The position numbers were made by a program, and so were the translations under genes. The notes under the pieces are model-generated. The model was not told the origin of the DNA and did no database searches. It saw only the letters and a list, made by a program, of their open reading frames with translations. Of a stretch of DNA of 64,000 bases, positions 11,378-22,989 are shown piece by piece. The stretch is from the NCBI GenBank assembly GCA_020726505.1, contig JAHLEZ010000015.1:1178001-1242000 (forward strand). Reading direction: 5' to 3'. The DNA is from Leptodontidium sp. MPI-SDFR-AT-0119. Lineage: Eukaryota > Ascomycota > Leotiomycetes > Helotiales > Leptodontidiaceae. Each line of letters begins with the position of its first letter. The stretch's first letter is position 1.

Positions 11378-13213
11378 TTTTGCGACTATTGATGAACCTA
11401 ATACCTACCACACTACGAAGGAGCACTCAGGTGGAGATCCGGGTTACTTCGGTCGAAATGAAAGAAAAATGAAACGGAAAGGGGAGATGGGCTTGAAGAG
11501 GAGGCCGATGGCATAGCTGTTGACATTGTTCAAGAAATCGATACTTGAAATTGAGACCAGTTTCACTGACGTGGGACAGGGCATGGCGAGGGCGTGGAAA
11601 GGGCTGCCAGGGGCATGCTGAGGGCATACACAGGGCATACATATTCCTAGGAAATCTCACGAGAATCGTGGACGAATCAAGCCCAATGCAGTAAGACGAA
11701 GCGCTAGCCAGCCTGCTCTATCTGTTCACCGACTGAAGAGAATGAGAGTAGTGTTTCAGCGGGGCTGTGTGTTGCTGCTTGAGGAATCCGAATAAGGCGG
11801 AGTACCTGTTCTGGATAATGAGCCTTGAAGACTTGAACCTACAAAAGGAGAACCAATTCCCCCCATTCTTTTCTTGTAAAGATCCATCAACAAATATCCA
11901 AGTAAAACTCGAGTTTCCGTGCAACTTTGCAAGGAGAAATGGTGCTAAAACACAAGTTGAGCTGAAGACATGTCGTTGGAAATCGCCACCCCGCTTCGCC
12001 ACGATGTGGCTTCGGTGAGTCCAGGCAGCAAGGCTCTGCTGCTACATTTGAGCCGCATAAACTCTTCTCCTTGCGGTGAGGCAAATGACCTATTGTATCG
12101 GGCTCGGTGTAGATTCGATGTGTGATTGGTGTCTATGAGGTAGATCCAGGGGTTGCTGTGGCCTTGCTCAGAAGGGCAGCCAGTGCCCCGAGGACTTGGA
12201 GGCATCTCTGGCTTCAACATTTGCTATACTGAGTCTTTTCAAGAATGTATTCGGGTCCTAGACTTTGTCTTGTACTTGATAACGCTAACAGGGTAGGCCC
12301 AAGACTCGTCCTGTGCAATGTTTGTGGATCGTGTTGGAGAGAGGATAGAAAGGAAAGATGGACGTTGAAGAACGGAAGTGACCTTGGCATTGCACGTGCT
12401 CTTAACGCCGAAAATTGATTCTCTTCCTCCTTTCTTCTATGTTTGGAATGATTTGATCGTTCCAGGTTCCAAGAACCGACAGAGGTACAGAGACTTACTT
12501 ACAAGAAACTCAAACATATCCACCGCAAATGTAAGCAAGTGTTCATCTTCTGGAGCTCTACAATTCAGAACCTAGACATCGACCGAGACGTCGCTTCTTT
12601 GGTAGCAGTTGACGGGTCCATCGTAAAAGGGGCGAGGATTGAAGTAGAAAGACCTGATGTGTTCGAGGCTTCGGGATGTGTTTGGTATTGTTTGAGATAG
12701 TGTTAAATGTCCCCAAGGATTCAAGCCGAATGAGGACTTATCTGTATCGTGCATTTTCACTGGGGCTTTTATCTCAACCGAACCGTTGGAAAGAAATAGT
12801 GCAATCAGAATCGCTACATATCTTGATTCACTTTGCGTGAGGAGAATGATAAAACATGGTGACTCTCTTGAATGCTTTCCTTGTTTGTATTCTCGGTCTT
12901 TGGTGTTCATTTTGCCAGCCACAACCAGGGCAACATATTTTTCTCGCTACATCCACATCCCCAAGAGCCATGAGTGCTAGGTCAAGCTACGCTTCTCCGA
13001 GCTTCGGCAAGGCCCCTCTTCGTCTCTGACCTTTGGCTGCCCAGGCATGAAGTATGCCCAGCAGTGCAAGCTCTGCTGCAATAGCCATATCATTGATAAC
13101 CCGTCCCAAAAGGCATATATATCGCCATATCCTCGGCCCTCATCCATCGTGTCATCAAGTTCTCGTGGATCATAAATTTCCTCTCCGATTCGTTTGTCCG
13201 TACTTCTTGCGGT
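11378..13213. other. intergenic, no supported gene
   Basis: This contains the upstream region of the kinase/HET gene. Frames such as 11718..12002, 11767..12018 and 12572..12922 are short, overlap on opposite strands and show no motif or splice-extended homology. Two GGGCATG/GGGCATAC-type repeats sit near 11,580-11,640. I see no gene. Confidence 0.4.
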
Positions 13214-13664
13214 CTACCTTCCAGGACCTTGTGTGAACCACCACCCAGCAATTGCTCCCCCGGTGATAAGCAAGACCACAACGAGTGTGATGATCATACA
13301 CATGAATCGACATCGCCGCTTCTCCTTATTTTGCTGCGCCAGCCAGTCATTTTCCCTTTCTCGCTCTCTGCGAGATGTTAGTCCAGTCCAATATGTCTTC
13401 CTCGGCGCTTCTCTACTGCAGCTCCAGGATTCCCAGGAGAACATACCCATGCTTCTTCAATTCAATAGTACTTGTCGATGCGTTTCGTCCGCTCTCCAGA
13501 TCACCACCCTCCGCCTCATGTACCGCAACAGAGAACCGTTTCCAGAACATCGGATCTCTAACCAGCCCTGACGTCGGAGGAACTTGTGATATAGGTCGAG
13601 TGAGATGCACCTGTTGCAGTGGCGAGGGCCGAGGAACGTGGGGTTGCTTGCGTGGTCTTCCCAT
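13214..13664 (-). CDS. small single-pass membrane protein of unknown function
   Basis: The model has two exons, 13664..13447 and 13367..13214. The intron uses GTATGT and a GGACTAAC branch site before GCAG, giving 123 residues. The N-terminal half is basic and proline-rich (MGRPRKQPHVPRPSP), then comes a hydrophilic stretch ending in the charged run GERERENDWLAQQNKEKRR. One strong transmembrane segment follows (FMCMIITLVVVLLITGGAIA), and the tail GWWFTQGPGR is very short. With the positive charges before the segment, the N-terminus is probably cytosolic, so this resembles a tail-anchored protein. I do not recognise a family. The clean splice join and single hydrophobic helix argue that it is real. 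Confidence 0.6.
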
Positions 13665-15054
13665 CGTGATGATATTGAGGCTGGAGGTTTAGATTAAATT
13701 GAAGTCGAGGAGCGACAGAAAGGTATCGAGGAGATTCTCATGCAGCTGTAATTCTCGAGTACAAGTGAGATATCGAATGGGATGTCCGTCGAAACCTTCA
13801 AGATTTGCTGTTGTCGGAAATGTGGTTGGATTATTTCTTGAGTTCGCTTCGATAATTTGTTTTGTTGAAGTGGGGGAAGAAATTGAGCGATAGTGATTAT
13901 ATCAATCCTGTGTGTCCCTTTGTATGATGCAAGCAAACAATGGATTGTAACACGTCTTTCGTGTGTTGTCAAAAGCAAACGCTGAGTGAATGGATGGGGA
14001 AATGAATGCGGCTCGAGGGTGAACCAGAGTAGGAGTTGGTGGTTCGTTCCTTCTCAGGAGTAAAAGAATGAATGAATGAATAGACAACCTAAAAGGAGAA
14101 GTTACGAAACGAAACACCTAAATAAACATGAGGCAGTGACGAGGACAGGGCAAGATAAACAAGACACAAACCACTTCTTAAACCAAAACAATAGCTCTCC
14201 AGTTTTATCTTTCCGCACGGTGGGTGAGTGAAGAAAAAAAAATCCTGGATCCTTGGTCACGGAGCGGGAGAGGAGGGGTTGATAGATTGACCCAATCCGG
14301 ATGGATGATGAGCAATTGATCGAAGGCTGTTCAGCGGGTATTCTCCCCGTTCCTTGCAAGCTGCCAGGTACAAACCCCACGCGGAGCCAACTGCAACGAA
14401 TCGTATGGGCAGATGCGCCTGTTGTGTGCAGGAGACCCGTTAGAAGCGTTGCAAGGCTGTGCTTGTCAATCTGGATTGCCGAGATGAGACACAACACTTT
14501 TCTTGTTCTTGTTGGAGCTTGGATGCGCTGCCAGGGAACGATTGCTGCGATGGGATGAAGGTGGGATGAAAAGGTTTCACAACACGGAGATTGCTTGCGG
14601 AGACAACAATAAGCGAGGCTCGAAAAGGGGGGGAGAAGGTCTAGATTGTGGATCTATGGACGCGTGGAGGCTCGTTGGTTCTCAAGGCTTTGGAAAGCTT
14701 CTGATTGCTTGGTTGCATCTTGATGATAAAGGAGGCCGTGCCCTGAAACTCCGCCGAGTACGAATTCTTTGCGAGATTATTATCATTGCAACTCTCGCTT
14801 TGATGTTTTTATATCATAGCAAAAATACAAAGTGGGAATCTGAGATAATGGAATGCTTCAATTGAAGAATCAAAATGTAAGTGAGAATTTGTTAGGCATC
14901 GGCTAAGTCCTTAAAGCGGCAAGCAGATGCAACCTCATTCTCAACATTCGCGATCAATGGGTGTATCAAACCATATAATTTCTATCTCTCCCCGACTAAC
15001 CATTTTCCAACCAACAAATCACCTCAAAGCCACAAAACGGGCAATCTCCCTAAA
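13665..15054. other. intergenic, no supported gene
   Basis: This is the divergent upstream space between the small membrane protein (minus) and the DUF3605 gene (plus). Frames at 14102..14497 and 14301..14865 overlap antisense to each other and show no motif. It presumably holds both promoters. Confidence 0.4.
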
Positions 15055-15827
15055 ATGGGCAGTCTAAACCCCAGCCCTTCCACCCTCCCATATTGGCAAA
15101 TCAACGTCCACCCACCCCAACGAGAAGCTACCTGCCCAGCCTACCTCCAAAACCTCAAACCCAAAGAACTCGCCATAATCAGCACTCCAGACAACGAATA
15201 CCGCACCCTGAGCTGGTCCGAAGTCCGCCACGTGATCGCCATCAACGCCCTCGACGCCTTCCAGCGCATCCCATCAGATCTGCGGCGGTACCTCGCTTAC
15301 AACCACTATCTCAAGCAAAAACATGGCAGTGTTATGAATTTCATATTGAGGGAGAGGCTAAGCTGGACTGAACCTATCGTATCCGATGGAAAACACTTTG
15401 AGAAGGAGAGCGATGTGAAGATTCTGTGGAATGATTGGCCGTATGGTATTGATGCCAAGATCGTGCATTTGGTTGTGTGGACGAAGTTTGATCTGGAGGA
15501 TGATCCGGCTACGGATGACTTGACAGATGAATCGAGGGGGGAGATTGAAAGGTTCGTGAAAGGGACGTTTGGGGATGCGGTGGGTGAAGAGAATGTAAGT
15601 TTTGGAAGTTTCCTAGGTGTGATTTTGTGATGGGTGATTTTTGTGATTTTTTTTGTGAGGAGAGGCTGATGTGTGGGTGGTGACGGTAGGTTATCTGGTT
15701 CAAGAACTGGAGGAGCTTGAAATCTGTTAATACCGTGGAGCATTTTCATGTCATGCTTTATGATCCCGACCCGGAGTTTATCAAGAGGATTACGAATGGT
15801 GATGTGCCATTAAGCCAGAAGGTTTAA
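15055..15827 (+). CDS. DUF3605 / N-acetylglucosamine-induced protein 1-like
   Basis: The model has two exons, 15055..15594 and 15690..15827, joined in phase 0 (GTAAGT donor, GGTAG acceptor), giving 225 residues. The pattern is that of fungal DUF3605 proteins: [15 protein letters not shown] near the start, [23 protein letters not shown] in the centre (a run I can only partly attribute), then [35 protein letters not shown] and the C-terminal [14 protein letters not shown]. In Candida and relatives a member is induced by N-acetylglucosamine. The family has no defined enzymatic activity that I know of. Conserved His and Trp residues and the HFHVML block suggest a compact folded domain. No signal peptide or membrane helix is visible. 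Confidence 0.85.
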
Positions 15828-16112
15828 GAGCTTACGATCAGAGGGGTACTTGGCGTTTAGTGATAGATTAGATAGAGTACAGAGTACAGAGTACAGGCGT
15901 TGATGGATTCCATTTTTACTCTACATGGATGCTAATGAGCATCGAATACACACTACGATGTTTGATTTATTTACTTGTAACCAACAACCCAATCCAACAT
16001 GGATTGGCAAGTCATGCACCCATCTTTTGTATGTGGCACAAAAACGCCAAAGATCCGTGCCACCCCAGATACCGCCAACGCCTCGCTGTTATCAGAACAG
16101 ATACACAAGTCT
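15828..16112. other. short convergent intergenic region
   Basis: This is the space between the 3' ends of the DUF3605 gene (plus) and the deacetylase gene (minus). It contains an AGAGTACAGAGTACAGAGTACAG short tandem run near 15,870-15,897. Both 3' untranslated regions must lie or overlap here. Confidence 0.5.
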
Positions 16113-17534
16113 TTAGCTTTCCATTGGAACGCCCAAACCTTCCTCTCGATCGCGTCGAAGATCCTCATCACGGTCCTCTTGCTCCTCCCGTATCTTGTCA
16201 TCGTAATAGTCTTTGATCCCCGCAAGATCTGGAGGTATGGCCTTGATTTGAACACTTGGGGCTCGGTTCACAAGTCTTAGCTGTTCGGTTATGGACTGGA
16301 TTATCTCTTCAATCTTCTTCTTGGTGTTCTTGTTTGGTCGAGGGTCGCCGAGAATCTGTTCAAGAGTTGGGAATATGGTATCGTGCCGGAAGTGCGAGCG
16401 GTATGGTGTGTGTTGGGGAATGATAGGGCTTAGAGTCTTGTCGCAGCCTATGGCAATGCTGGTCTCGTGTGCCCAGGCTCTTGCTACGTTCCTTGGAGTG
16501 TAGCCTCCACCACCAACGAGCAAGAGAGGGATCTCCAAAGACTTGCAGAAAGCTATACAGGCTCCGTGACCCTGCACTTGAACATTGAAACGACCTAGAC
16601 GGTCCCCCGCCAAGGAGTCTGCACCACACTGTAGAACGATAGCCTCAGGTCTGAAATGGTCCTTGCACATGGTGACAATGGTCTTGAACAAGTAAATGTA
16701 CTGGTGGTCGTCGATTCCATCAAGAAGGGGGACATTGATAGCATGGTGAGCCCCTGGGTTGCCCTCATCTGTTGGTCCAGTCCTATCGAGATCTCCAGTG
16801 CCCGGGAAAAAGTTCATGCCGTCGTATTTGTGAATCGACAAAGTCATGACCCGATCGGTCGACCAAAATGCTTCTTCCACACCATCTCCATGATGTACAT
16901 CGATATCAATATACAGAACCCTCTGATATGTTCGTAATAACTGCAGGATAGCCAGTGTGATATCATTTACATAGCAGAAGCCTGACGCCTCGGCTTTCTT
17001 GGCATGATGCAAGCCCCCCGACCAGTTTATTGCAATATCCGATTCCTTGTTACAGAGCTTGCGTGCTGCATCGATTGAGGCTCCGGAGTACATAGAGCAG
17101 TAGTTGAACAAGCCTTCGAAAATTGGACAGTCTGAACCTCCAAGGTTGAAGTCCTTCGGTGTATCGTCATCCGGCAGCACCACTTTAGCAGTCTTGAGAT
17201 AATCCAAGTATTCCTCACTGTGAAAGTCCTCCAACTCCTCCCTTGATGCTTGCCGCGAAACATATGTATCCATCCCTGCATGCATTCCATAGGACATGAT
17301 CAAACTTTTCGCCAGAGTAAGTCTCCAAGGTTTCATCGGATGTGCATGGCCGAAGTGGTGCTTTTCAATCTCTGGATTTGAATGCCATGACACTGTGTAT
17401 CCCTTTGGCCGCACGATACCATTCTCATCGATCTGTTGCCTGACCTTCGCGAGTAATGCTGCGTTGTGAGGGTCTCCATGTTGACTGAGTGGCTCCCAAT
17501 ATTCTTGGACGATACCGTTCGAAGAAACCACCAT
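16113..17534 (-). CDS. hos2: class I histone deacetylase, Hos2 type
   Basis: This single-exon gene encodes 473 residues. The catalytic domain (about residues 45-385) has the complete class I set: HFGHAHPMKPWRL, INWSGGLHHAKK with the charge-relay His pair at about H176/H177, SGFCYVND, LYIDIDVHHGDGV with zinc ligands near D212 and H214, FFPGTGD, QCGADSLAGDRLG and LLLVGGGGYTPRNVARAW. The INWSGG (rather than NYAGG) and HKYDGMNFFPGTGD wording fits Hos2/HosA better than Rpd3. Hos2 removes acetyl groups from histone tails and in yeast is part of the Set3 complex. The C-terminus is highly charged (Glu/Asp/Arg). The start at 17534 is preceded in frame by a TAA. An AG at 17,535-17,560 leaves room for an upstream exon, so the N-terminus is less certain than the rest. 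Confidence 0.93.
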   Translation of the reverse strand: MVVSSNGIVQEYWEPLSQHGDPHNAALLAKVRQQIDENGIVRPKGYTVSWHSNPEIEKHHFGHAHPMKPWRLTLAKSLIMSYGMHAGMDTYVSRQASREELEDFHSEEYLDYLKTAKVVLPDDDTPKDFNLGGSDCPIFEGLFNYCSMYSGASIDAARKLCNKESDIAINWSGGLHHAKKAEASGFCYVNDITLAILQLLRTYQRVLYIDIDVHHGDGVEEAFWSTDRVMTLSIHKYDGMNFFPGTGDLDRTGPTDEGNPGAHHAINVPLLDGIDDHQYIYLFKTIVTMCKDHFRPEAIVLQCGADSLAGDRLGRFNVQVQGHGACIAFCKSLEIPLLLVGGGGYTPRNVARAWAHETSIAIGCDKTLSPIIPQHTPYRSHFRHDTIFPTLEQILGDPRPNKNTKKKIEEIIQSITEQLRLVNRAPSVQIKAIPPDLAGIKDYYDDKIREEQEDRDEDLRRDREEGLGVPMES

Positions 17535-18368
17535 TCTGCCAGGACCTGGTATTGAAACAGCACACAGGTATTAGGTATCGCCACACTCAGAGCGCAAGCG
17601 TGGTTCCAGGTAGTTGGTGTTCTTTGGATGGTTTATTCTCATGGAGGCTTTTGACGGCGTTGAGAATGCGCGGATTGGAAGAATTCGTGTTGGCAATCGG
17701 TACTAGCTTGCGGAATAATATGCAAGCCAGATAGGTGGTCTGCGCGGCTTCGGGTTCGGTGGTCTTTGTTCTCAGAGGGGTTTGAGGCAAAACGAGAGGT
17801 GAGCAGACAGCTTCTTATTGTTGACGGCTTGTCGCATTCAACTGATGAACTTTGATTGATGGTTCTGAACGCTAGAATGGTGTCGCTTAGATGTATTCGG
17901 ATGTGAGGTTGGAGAGAGGATCGTGAAAGAGTGGGTGGTGGATATGGCAATTGAATGAAGATATACTTCTTGACTCTTGTAAGGGTAGAGAGTTGAGGGT
18001 CGACTGTTGATCCGAAGCTGCAGTCCAGTCTAGCCCCTCGGGCTTGTGCATCACTAGCGTGCGGCTACCACTAGCGCAAGGCTGATGATGCTTTCGCCCC
18101 TGCAGACTCACTCGCTCCGTTCGCTCGGCGTCACCTTCAACACCTCCATCCATTTTCGCTCCCCTGCCACCCAGTTTTCACCCACCTGCACCTGCACCTG
18201 CACCACCCCCATCCCCGATCAGGCCAGAACCTCATAACCGTATCCGAAGGAGGAAAGCGTGGGCACAGGCATTGCAAAGTTTTCTCGAGGTGAGCAACGA
18301 CTTTGCGACGTTCATGACATCTTCATAGCTGTTTGGCGCATCGTGGCAAGGCATCGCCATTAACAATC
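17535..18368. promoter_or_regulatory. shared head-to-head promoter region (deacetylase / ING gene)
   Basis: About 830 bases separate the divergent ATGs of the Hos2-type deacetylase and the ING/PHD gene. No other coding frame is supported. A CACCTGCACCTGCACCTGCACC short tandem run lies near 18,181-18,203. Co-regulation is an inference from position only. Confidence 0.5.
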
Positions 18369-19664
18369 ATGCCCAGAGACGATCTCTCCATCGATTTCAT
18401 CGGCCGCGGTGGCAAGATGGCCCACCAACCCGAACAGATGGACGCCGCTCAAGTCCTCGATGAATGGACGAATCGAGCTGCCAATCTGCCTCACGAGATT
18501 CAGCACTTTCAGGAGGAGATCGAGCACAAGGATAGGCAACTCGCGGAGTGCCAGGCCATCATCACAAAACACGACAATCAAATCCAGAAATGGATCCGCC
18601 AGAACGGAAGCCATACGACCAACCCCAAGGAAGAGCAACTCAGCAAGATAATACTGGCGAACTTTGACCGAGCTGAACTGTTGACGAGTGAGAAGGTGGC
18701 GCTGTCGCTAAAGTCGAAGGAATTGATGGACAAGCACCTTCGCTGGCTCGACCGTGAAATCAAGACTCTCCAGGATAGAGGAGACATGCCAAATGACCCT
18801 GATCTTCCTTCAACTCTGCGACCTCAGGCCGCTGCTCGACAATCAATACGTCCCGACCCTAGTGTCGCAGCCATGCCTTTGAGTCAGATAAATAACAGTG
18901 CTTCCATCCCCCCACGCCGACACCCTAATCAGTATCCTCAACTACCCTTGATACCTCCACACGTTCAAGCAACTCAACAGATGGCCGGCCATACATCGTC
19001 ATCAGCTCCTGCAACGCCAGCATCCCACCTGGCTCAGCAACAGCGAGCTCGGGAATCATCCTTGGGTGCTGCTGTGGCTAACAAACGTCAACGTCTTACA
19101 GGCGGTCTAGGACCTCTCCCACCCAGCAATCTCGCAAATCGCGCATCTTCGAATGGTCCAGGTACACCAGGACGAGGTGGCACGCCAGTAACGGCTGGAG
19201 TCAGAGCAGGAAGCGCCGGGCCACGATCATCTATCAAGACAGGAGGTCACAAGAAGACAGCACCACAAGGAAGCCGGCAGAGTGGACAACCGCGGAAAGC
19301 CATCAACAAGAAGTCGAACCTCGGCCGTGTAAAGCGAGTAGGCAATAAAAACTCACCTTCCACGAACGACGATAGTGAGGGAGGATCAGGTTCCGACGAC
19401 GAGGATGATGAGGCTGTCACCCCCCCTCGAAGAGATGCCGACGGAGATGATGAAATGGGCGAGCTGGATGATGAAGATGGAGCAGATGACAAGAAATACT
19501 GTATCTGTCAGAGCGTCAGTTTCGGAGACATGGTGGCCTGCGATAACGAGGCTTGCAAGCTGGAATGGTTTCACTGGGGTTGTGTCGGCCTCAAGAGCGA
19601 GCCAAGTGGGATTTGGATCTGCCCACCATGCACTAAAGAGGCATTAAAGGCTCATGAAAAGTGA
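18369..19664 (+). CDS. ING-family PHD finger protein (Yng2-like)
   Basis: This is a single open frame of 431 residues. The frame opens earlier at a TTG (18333), but the first ATG (MPRDDLS) is at 18369. The N-terminal ING domain (about residues 25-145) is an alpha-helical coiled coil: [34 protein letters not shown], and [17 protein letters not shown]. The middle is disordered and rich in Ser, Pro, Gly and Lys, followed by an acidic patch. The C-terminal PHD finger reads [19 protein letters not shown], then EWFHWGC and WICPPC, with the complete Cys4-His-Cys3 set. ING PHD fingers read H3K4 methylation and anchor acetyltransferase (NuA4, NuA3) or deacetylase complexes. The ING wording is closest to Yng2/NuA4, but Pho23 (Rpd3L) cannot be excluded. 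Confidence 0.9.
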   Translation: MPRDDLSIDFIGRGGKMAHQPEQMDAAQVLDEWTNRAANLPHEIQHFQEEIEHKDRQLAECQAIITKHDNQIQKWIRQNGSHTTNPKEEQLSKIILANFDRAELLTSEKVALSLKSKELMDKHLRWLDREIKTLQDRGDMPNDPDLPSTLRPQAAARQSIRPDPSVAAMPLSQINNSASIPPRRHPNQYPQLPLIPPHVQATQQMAGHTSSSAPATPASHLAQQQRARESSLGAAVANKRQRLTGGLGPLPPSNLANRASSNGPGTPGRGGTPVTAGVRAGSAGPRSSIKTGGHKKTAPQGSRQSGQPRKAINKKSNLGRVKRVGNKNSPSTNDDSEGGSGSDDEDDEAVTPPRRDADGDDEMGELDDEDGADDKKYCICQSVSFGDMVACDNEACKLEWFHWGCVGLKSEPSGIWICPPCTKEALKAHEK

Positions 19665-20938
19665 TGCTGGGTTGGGAGGATCGGTGTATTAGCGTGGCGT
19701 TTAGGTCTGGAATTGGAGATGCGTTGCTTTTATTAAATGTTTGTTTATGGGAGTTGGGAAAGGGGTGATGACTAGGCCTACGAGATCTTGACTATACGCT
19801 ACGGGTTATACGCTATGAAATGAAATGAAATGAAATGAGAAGTAATCGCTCGACCTTTCTATTCCCGATATCATTCCTCCTTGAATGGAACGAGGTGAAG
19901 GCGGAACCGAATCAGGCGAACCCCTCATTTTCTGCCGTTTCTACCCCACCATCAATCCATTCTTCATCCCACTTTTTGTGAGCTTTTCATCTCATCTCAT
20001 CTTGTTGCTTCTCACCACCCTCACCTAGGAGATGGGATACTACATTCGAAGTCGATTGATGAGGTAGAGAATCTCCGTAGTATAAGTCAAACCAACAAAA
20101 ATAAAAATGAAATTCCAACAAATACATTTCTCAAACACTTCACTCCAAGTGCGACAACATGGGCTGAATAGTTGCCTCTCATCAATCAATAGCTGACGTC
20201 CCCAACTGCAACACTGCAGTATGGCGGGGTAGGTGGTTCAATGGCGTCAGACTTTCAGGGTTCGCCGCCAATTGATCTCCGCCGAATGATGGAGTCGGTG
20301 GATAGACAGCAGGAACACGACAACGGGGTGAGACAATGCAATGTAAAGGATAGGATAGGATAGGAGAGGATGGGAGAGGAGGGGAAAGAAAAAAGAACGG
20401 TCCTTTCAGGATATATACGGGCAGTTATCTAACACCGCCCGGTCCTCGGTACGGTGCAGAAGAGATAGAGAGAAAGATAGATTGATAGAGGCGTCGGCAC
20501 TAGCGGGGTGCTATTCTCTGGACCCTGTCAATTAGTGCAGAGAGCTCTTGCAGTAGCGTCGCGTCGCATGAAGATATACTAGGTTTGCAAATATTTCTTG
20601 TGTTTGGCGATTTCCGTTAGGTCTGGGCTTTTCATCGGATGGATGTCATCTACTTTTTCCAAGTGGATGATTCTGAAATTTCTTCATTTTCCCGAGAAGG
20701 CCTTTCCAGTGCGTCAAGTGTCGTACGGTTCAGATCAACTTGTGGAGTGTTTGGACTTCTTTTTATTTTGATATCTATCAGGAATGTAAAGAGAAAGTTA
20801 GTACAATTCTTAATCCTGATAACCCAAAATCTTTACAAAATAAAAGCCCTATACCCCAAAGCTAAACCCTCAAAACCCTATTATCTCAGAACGCCATTTC
20901 TCCCAAACCCCAGTGCTTCATATGCCCTGGTACTTACC
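19665..20938. other. convergent intergenic region with short tandem repeats
   Basis: No gene is supported. It contains a TGAAA tetra/pentamer run near 19,813-19,838 and a GGATA run near 20,348-20,365, both of which are simple-sequence repeats. A short frame at 20639..20944 (plus) has no motif. The 3' untranslated regions of both flanking genes end here. Confidence 0.45.
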
Positions 20939-22070
20939 CTATGAAGCCCTATCTTCAGCCAAAAGCAGGCGAACTAATTGTATGATTCCAGCAGAGTCCA
21001 TGCCAAGGGTATCGCGATATTGTGTATGGATTTCGACCTTGAGTTCCTTAGGACCAGCGAGCGATGACGTCCAGTCCTTGTGGAAAGCGAAGCGATGGAT
21101 GCGAAGGGAGGCAGGAGTGATAGACACAACGGTGCCCTGAGAGGGATAAAATCAGTGTTTGTTAGAGACAGAAGCATAAGAAGAAAAGAGGAGAGGGAAT
21201 GTGTGGACGTGCCTGCTCTGTTTGATTCATACAGCCCAAATAACAGCACCACATCTCCGAGTTGAGAAGTTGGTCGGCACGGGGGTTGCCAATGTGACAA
21301 GAGATGACGATTAAGTCGTTCGTCCCCTTTGGCCGTACCGTTTCTGCGGCGGCAAAGTTAGGCCAGGAGATAGTATCACTGCATTGGCGGGTTAGCCCTA
21401 GAAAGCAAAACAATGATATGTCGAAAGCAGAAAGTACGTACTTGATTGTAAGCATTTCCTCATCATCCCAATAGTTGGCCAAATCTCTAGCAATATTGAA
21501 CACATGATGGAATGTCCTATCCATAGAAAGGTTGAACGTCAAGTTGATATTGGCGTTCTGGATCGGTAGGTAGGAGGCGACTGCAGCAGCAGCAGGTTGA
21601 GGGATGATCTGAACGTTGAGGAGTTGAAGATTGGATGGGCTGACGCATGCGTTCATACTAGCAAGCCCATACTTTGTTCTGTTCTTCTCAAGATAAGTGG
21701 CGTAATAAAGATGGTTATTGAAAGTGTTGTCTGTACTGAGTTGTAGATCCTGATCCTCAAGTGGGGTGGTGATTGGATTTCCTTTAGCGGCCTTCTCCTT
21801 TGCAATCACTACTGCTGCCACCCCAGTTTCTTCTGCCTTCTGCTCAGTTCCCACCACCGTATCTGCCCTTCCTTCCACTTGTTTGGGGGTTTCGAGTTTT
21901 TGAATTGCGATTTTGCCGTATGACAAGTACGGTTGCTAGCTTTTTGCTTTTGAGTTGGTGATGGTGGTGGTGGAGAGGGGTTGGCGGGGTTTTGGGTTCG
22001 GGGGGGTATCCTGTGCGGCGACCGCTGCGACTGCTGCGACTGACTTTCCACTTCTTCCAACGTCTGCCAT
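20939..22070 (-). CDS. unrecognised protein; coding frame interrupted by one in-frame TAG
   Basis: The ATG at 22070 opens 44 codons (MADVGRSGKSVAAVAAVAAQ, then Pro/Thr-rich) that end in TAG at 21938..21936. The very same frame then continues without a stop for 164 codons to 21442. Clean splicing follows: intron 21441..21379 (GTACGT...GCAG), exon 21378..21213, intron 21212..21137 (a GC-AG intron, AG|GCACGT, branch CTAAC) and exon 21136..20939. The downstream part contains NNHLYYATYLEKN, NLSMDRTFHHVFNIARDLA and ISWPNFAAAETVRPKG and has two or three Cys (WCCYLGC) late. I recognise no family. The TAG could be a nonsense mutation, read through (330 residues), or removed by an intron I could not place, since no good phase-0 donor exists upstream of the CTAG. 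Confidence 0.5.
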
Positions 22071-22491
22071 CGTACGCGTAGGTGATGTAGTAGACTGTAG
22101 TGGTGGTGGTAGTTTTGGTGTTGTTTCTGTTTGATTGTGTTGAATGTTTGTTGTTGTTTGATCGAATCGCAATCGAGGCGCGGAAAATCGAAATTCTAAT
22201 ATCAGGAATAGTACGCGCAGTCACGTGGGTTACACACTCCCTCATGTTTATTAACACCCGAATGCCCCTCCTTTCACTACTACTTCTTCCTCCTTTCTAT
22301 CTCTTTATCCACCCACTACTTCTCTTATTCTTGAATCCTTCTTTTAGCTCTTTTATCATCTTTTGAGTATCCTGTCGTTCTTCATTCAGCCTGACCCTCA
22401 GGGCGGCTTCAGTAAACAGGCAGCGGCGAAATCAATCTTGGCTAACTGCCTTGGCGATCCGATCCGATCCCATCCCATCCACTCCTAGGAA

Positions 22492-22968
22492 ATGCTGGAC
22501 ATACAACTCCCAGAGGGAGAACGGGAGTGGAAACGGGACTACGGAATGTTAAGTGCTGACCATAAATCTCTTCGCGACATATCGAGTGGCAGCAAGATGA
22601 GCATAGAATATGTTATCCGTTTGCGCGCGCTCCACGAATGTTCGGGTCAAAATCTAGAAACGCAAGAGTTTTTCCACGTAAATTGGGAGAAAGCTACAAA
22701 GGAAGTCCAGGAAATGCCGAGGGTTTCTCACTTACTTCAGATCATACACAGCAAGGAAAACGACCAGAAGACCAGCAAGAGCAAGAACAACAAACGACGA
22801 TTTCTCTCGGCTGATTATGACAAGGTTTTTCTCACCTACCTTACTATATGTGAAAATAGGAAATTCGTGTTATCGATGTGCGGTTTCATCACTGTTGCGA
22901 CATGGACGGAGGAGTATCAAATTTTCCTGAAGGGCTTCACAATTGTAAATAACCCGGTCAAAACTTAA
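22492..22968 (+). CDS. hypothetical protein, weak support
   Basis: An ATG-initiated frame of 158 residues, rich in Lys, Glu and Ser, with no signal peptide, membrane helix or motif I know. It sits in a stretch with frequent TTAATTTA-like AT-rich sequence and next to a decayed frame on the opposite strand, so it may be an orphan gene, a gene fragment or chance. I do not recognise it. Confidence 0.25.
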   Translation: MLDIQLPEGEREWKRDYGMLSADHKSLRDISSGSKMSIEYVIRLRALHECSGQNLETQEFFHVNWEKATKEVQEMPRVSHLLQIIHSKENDQKTSKSKNNKRRFLSADYDKVFLTYLTICENRKFVLSMCGFITVATWTEEYQIFLKGFTIVNNPVKT

Positions 22969-22989
22969 TTTAGACCCGGCAAAGAGTCC

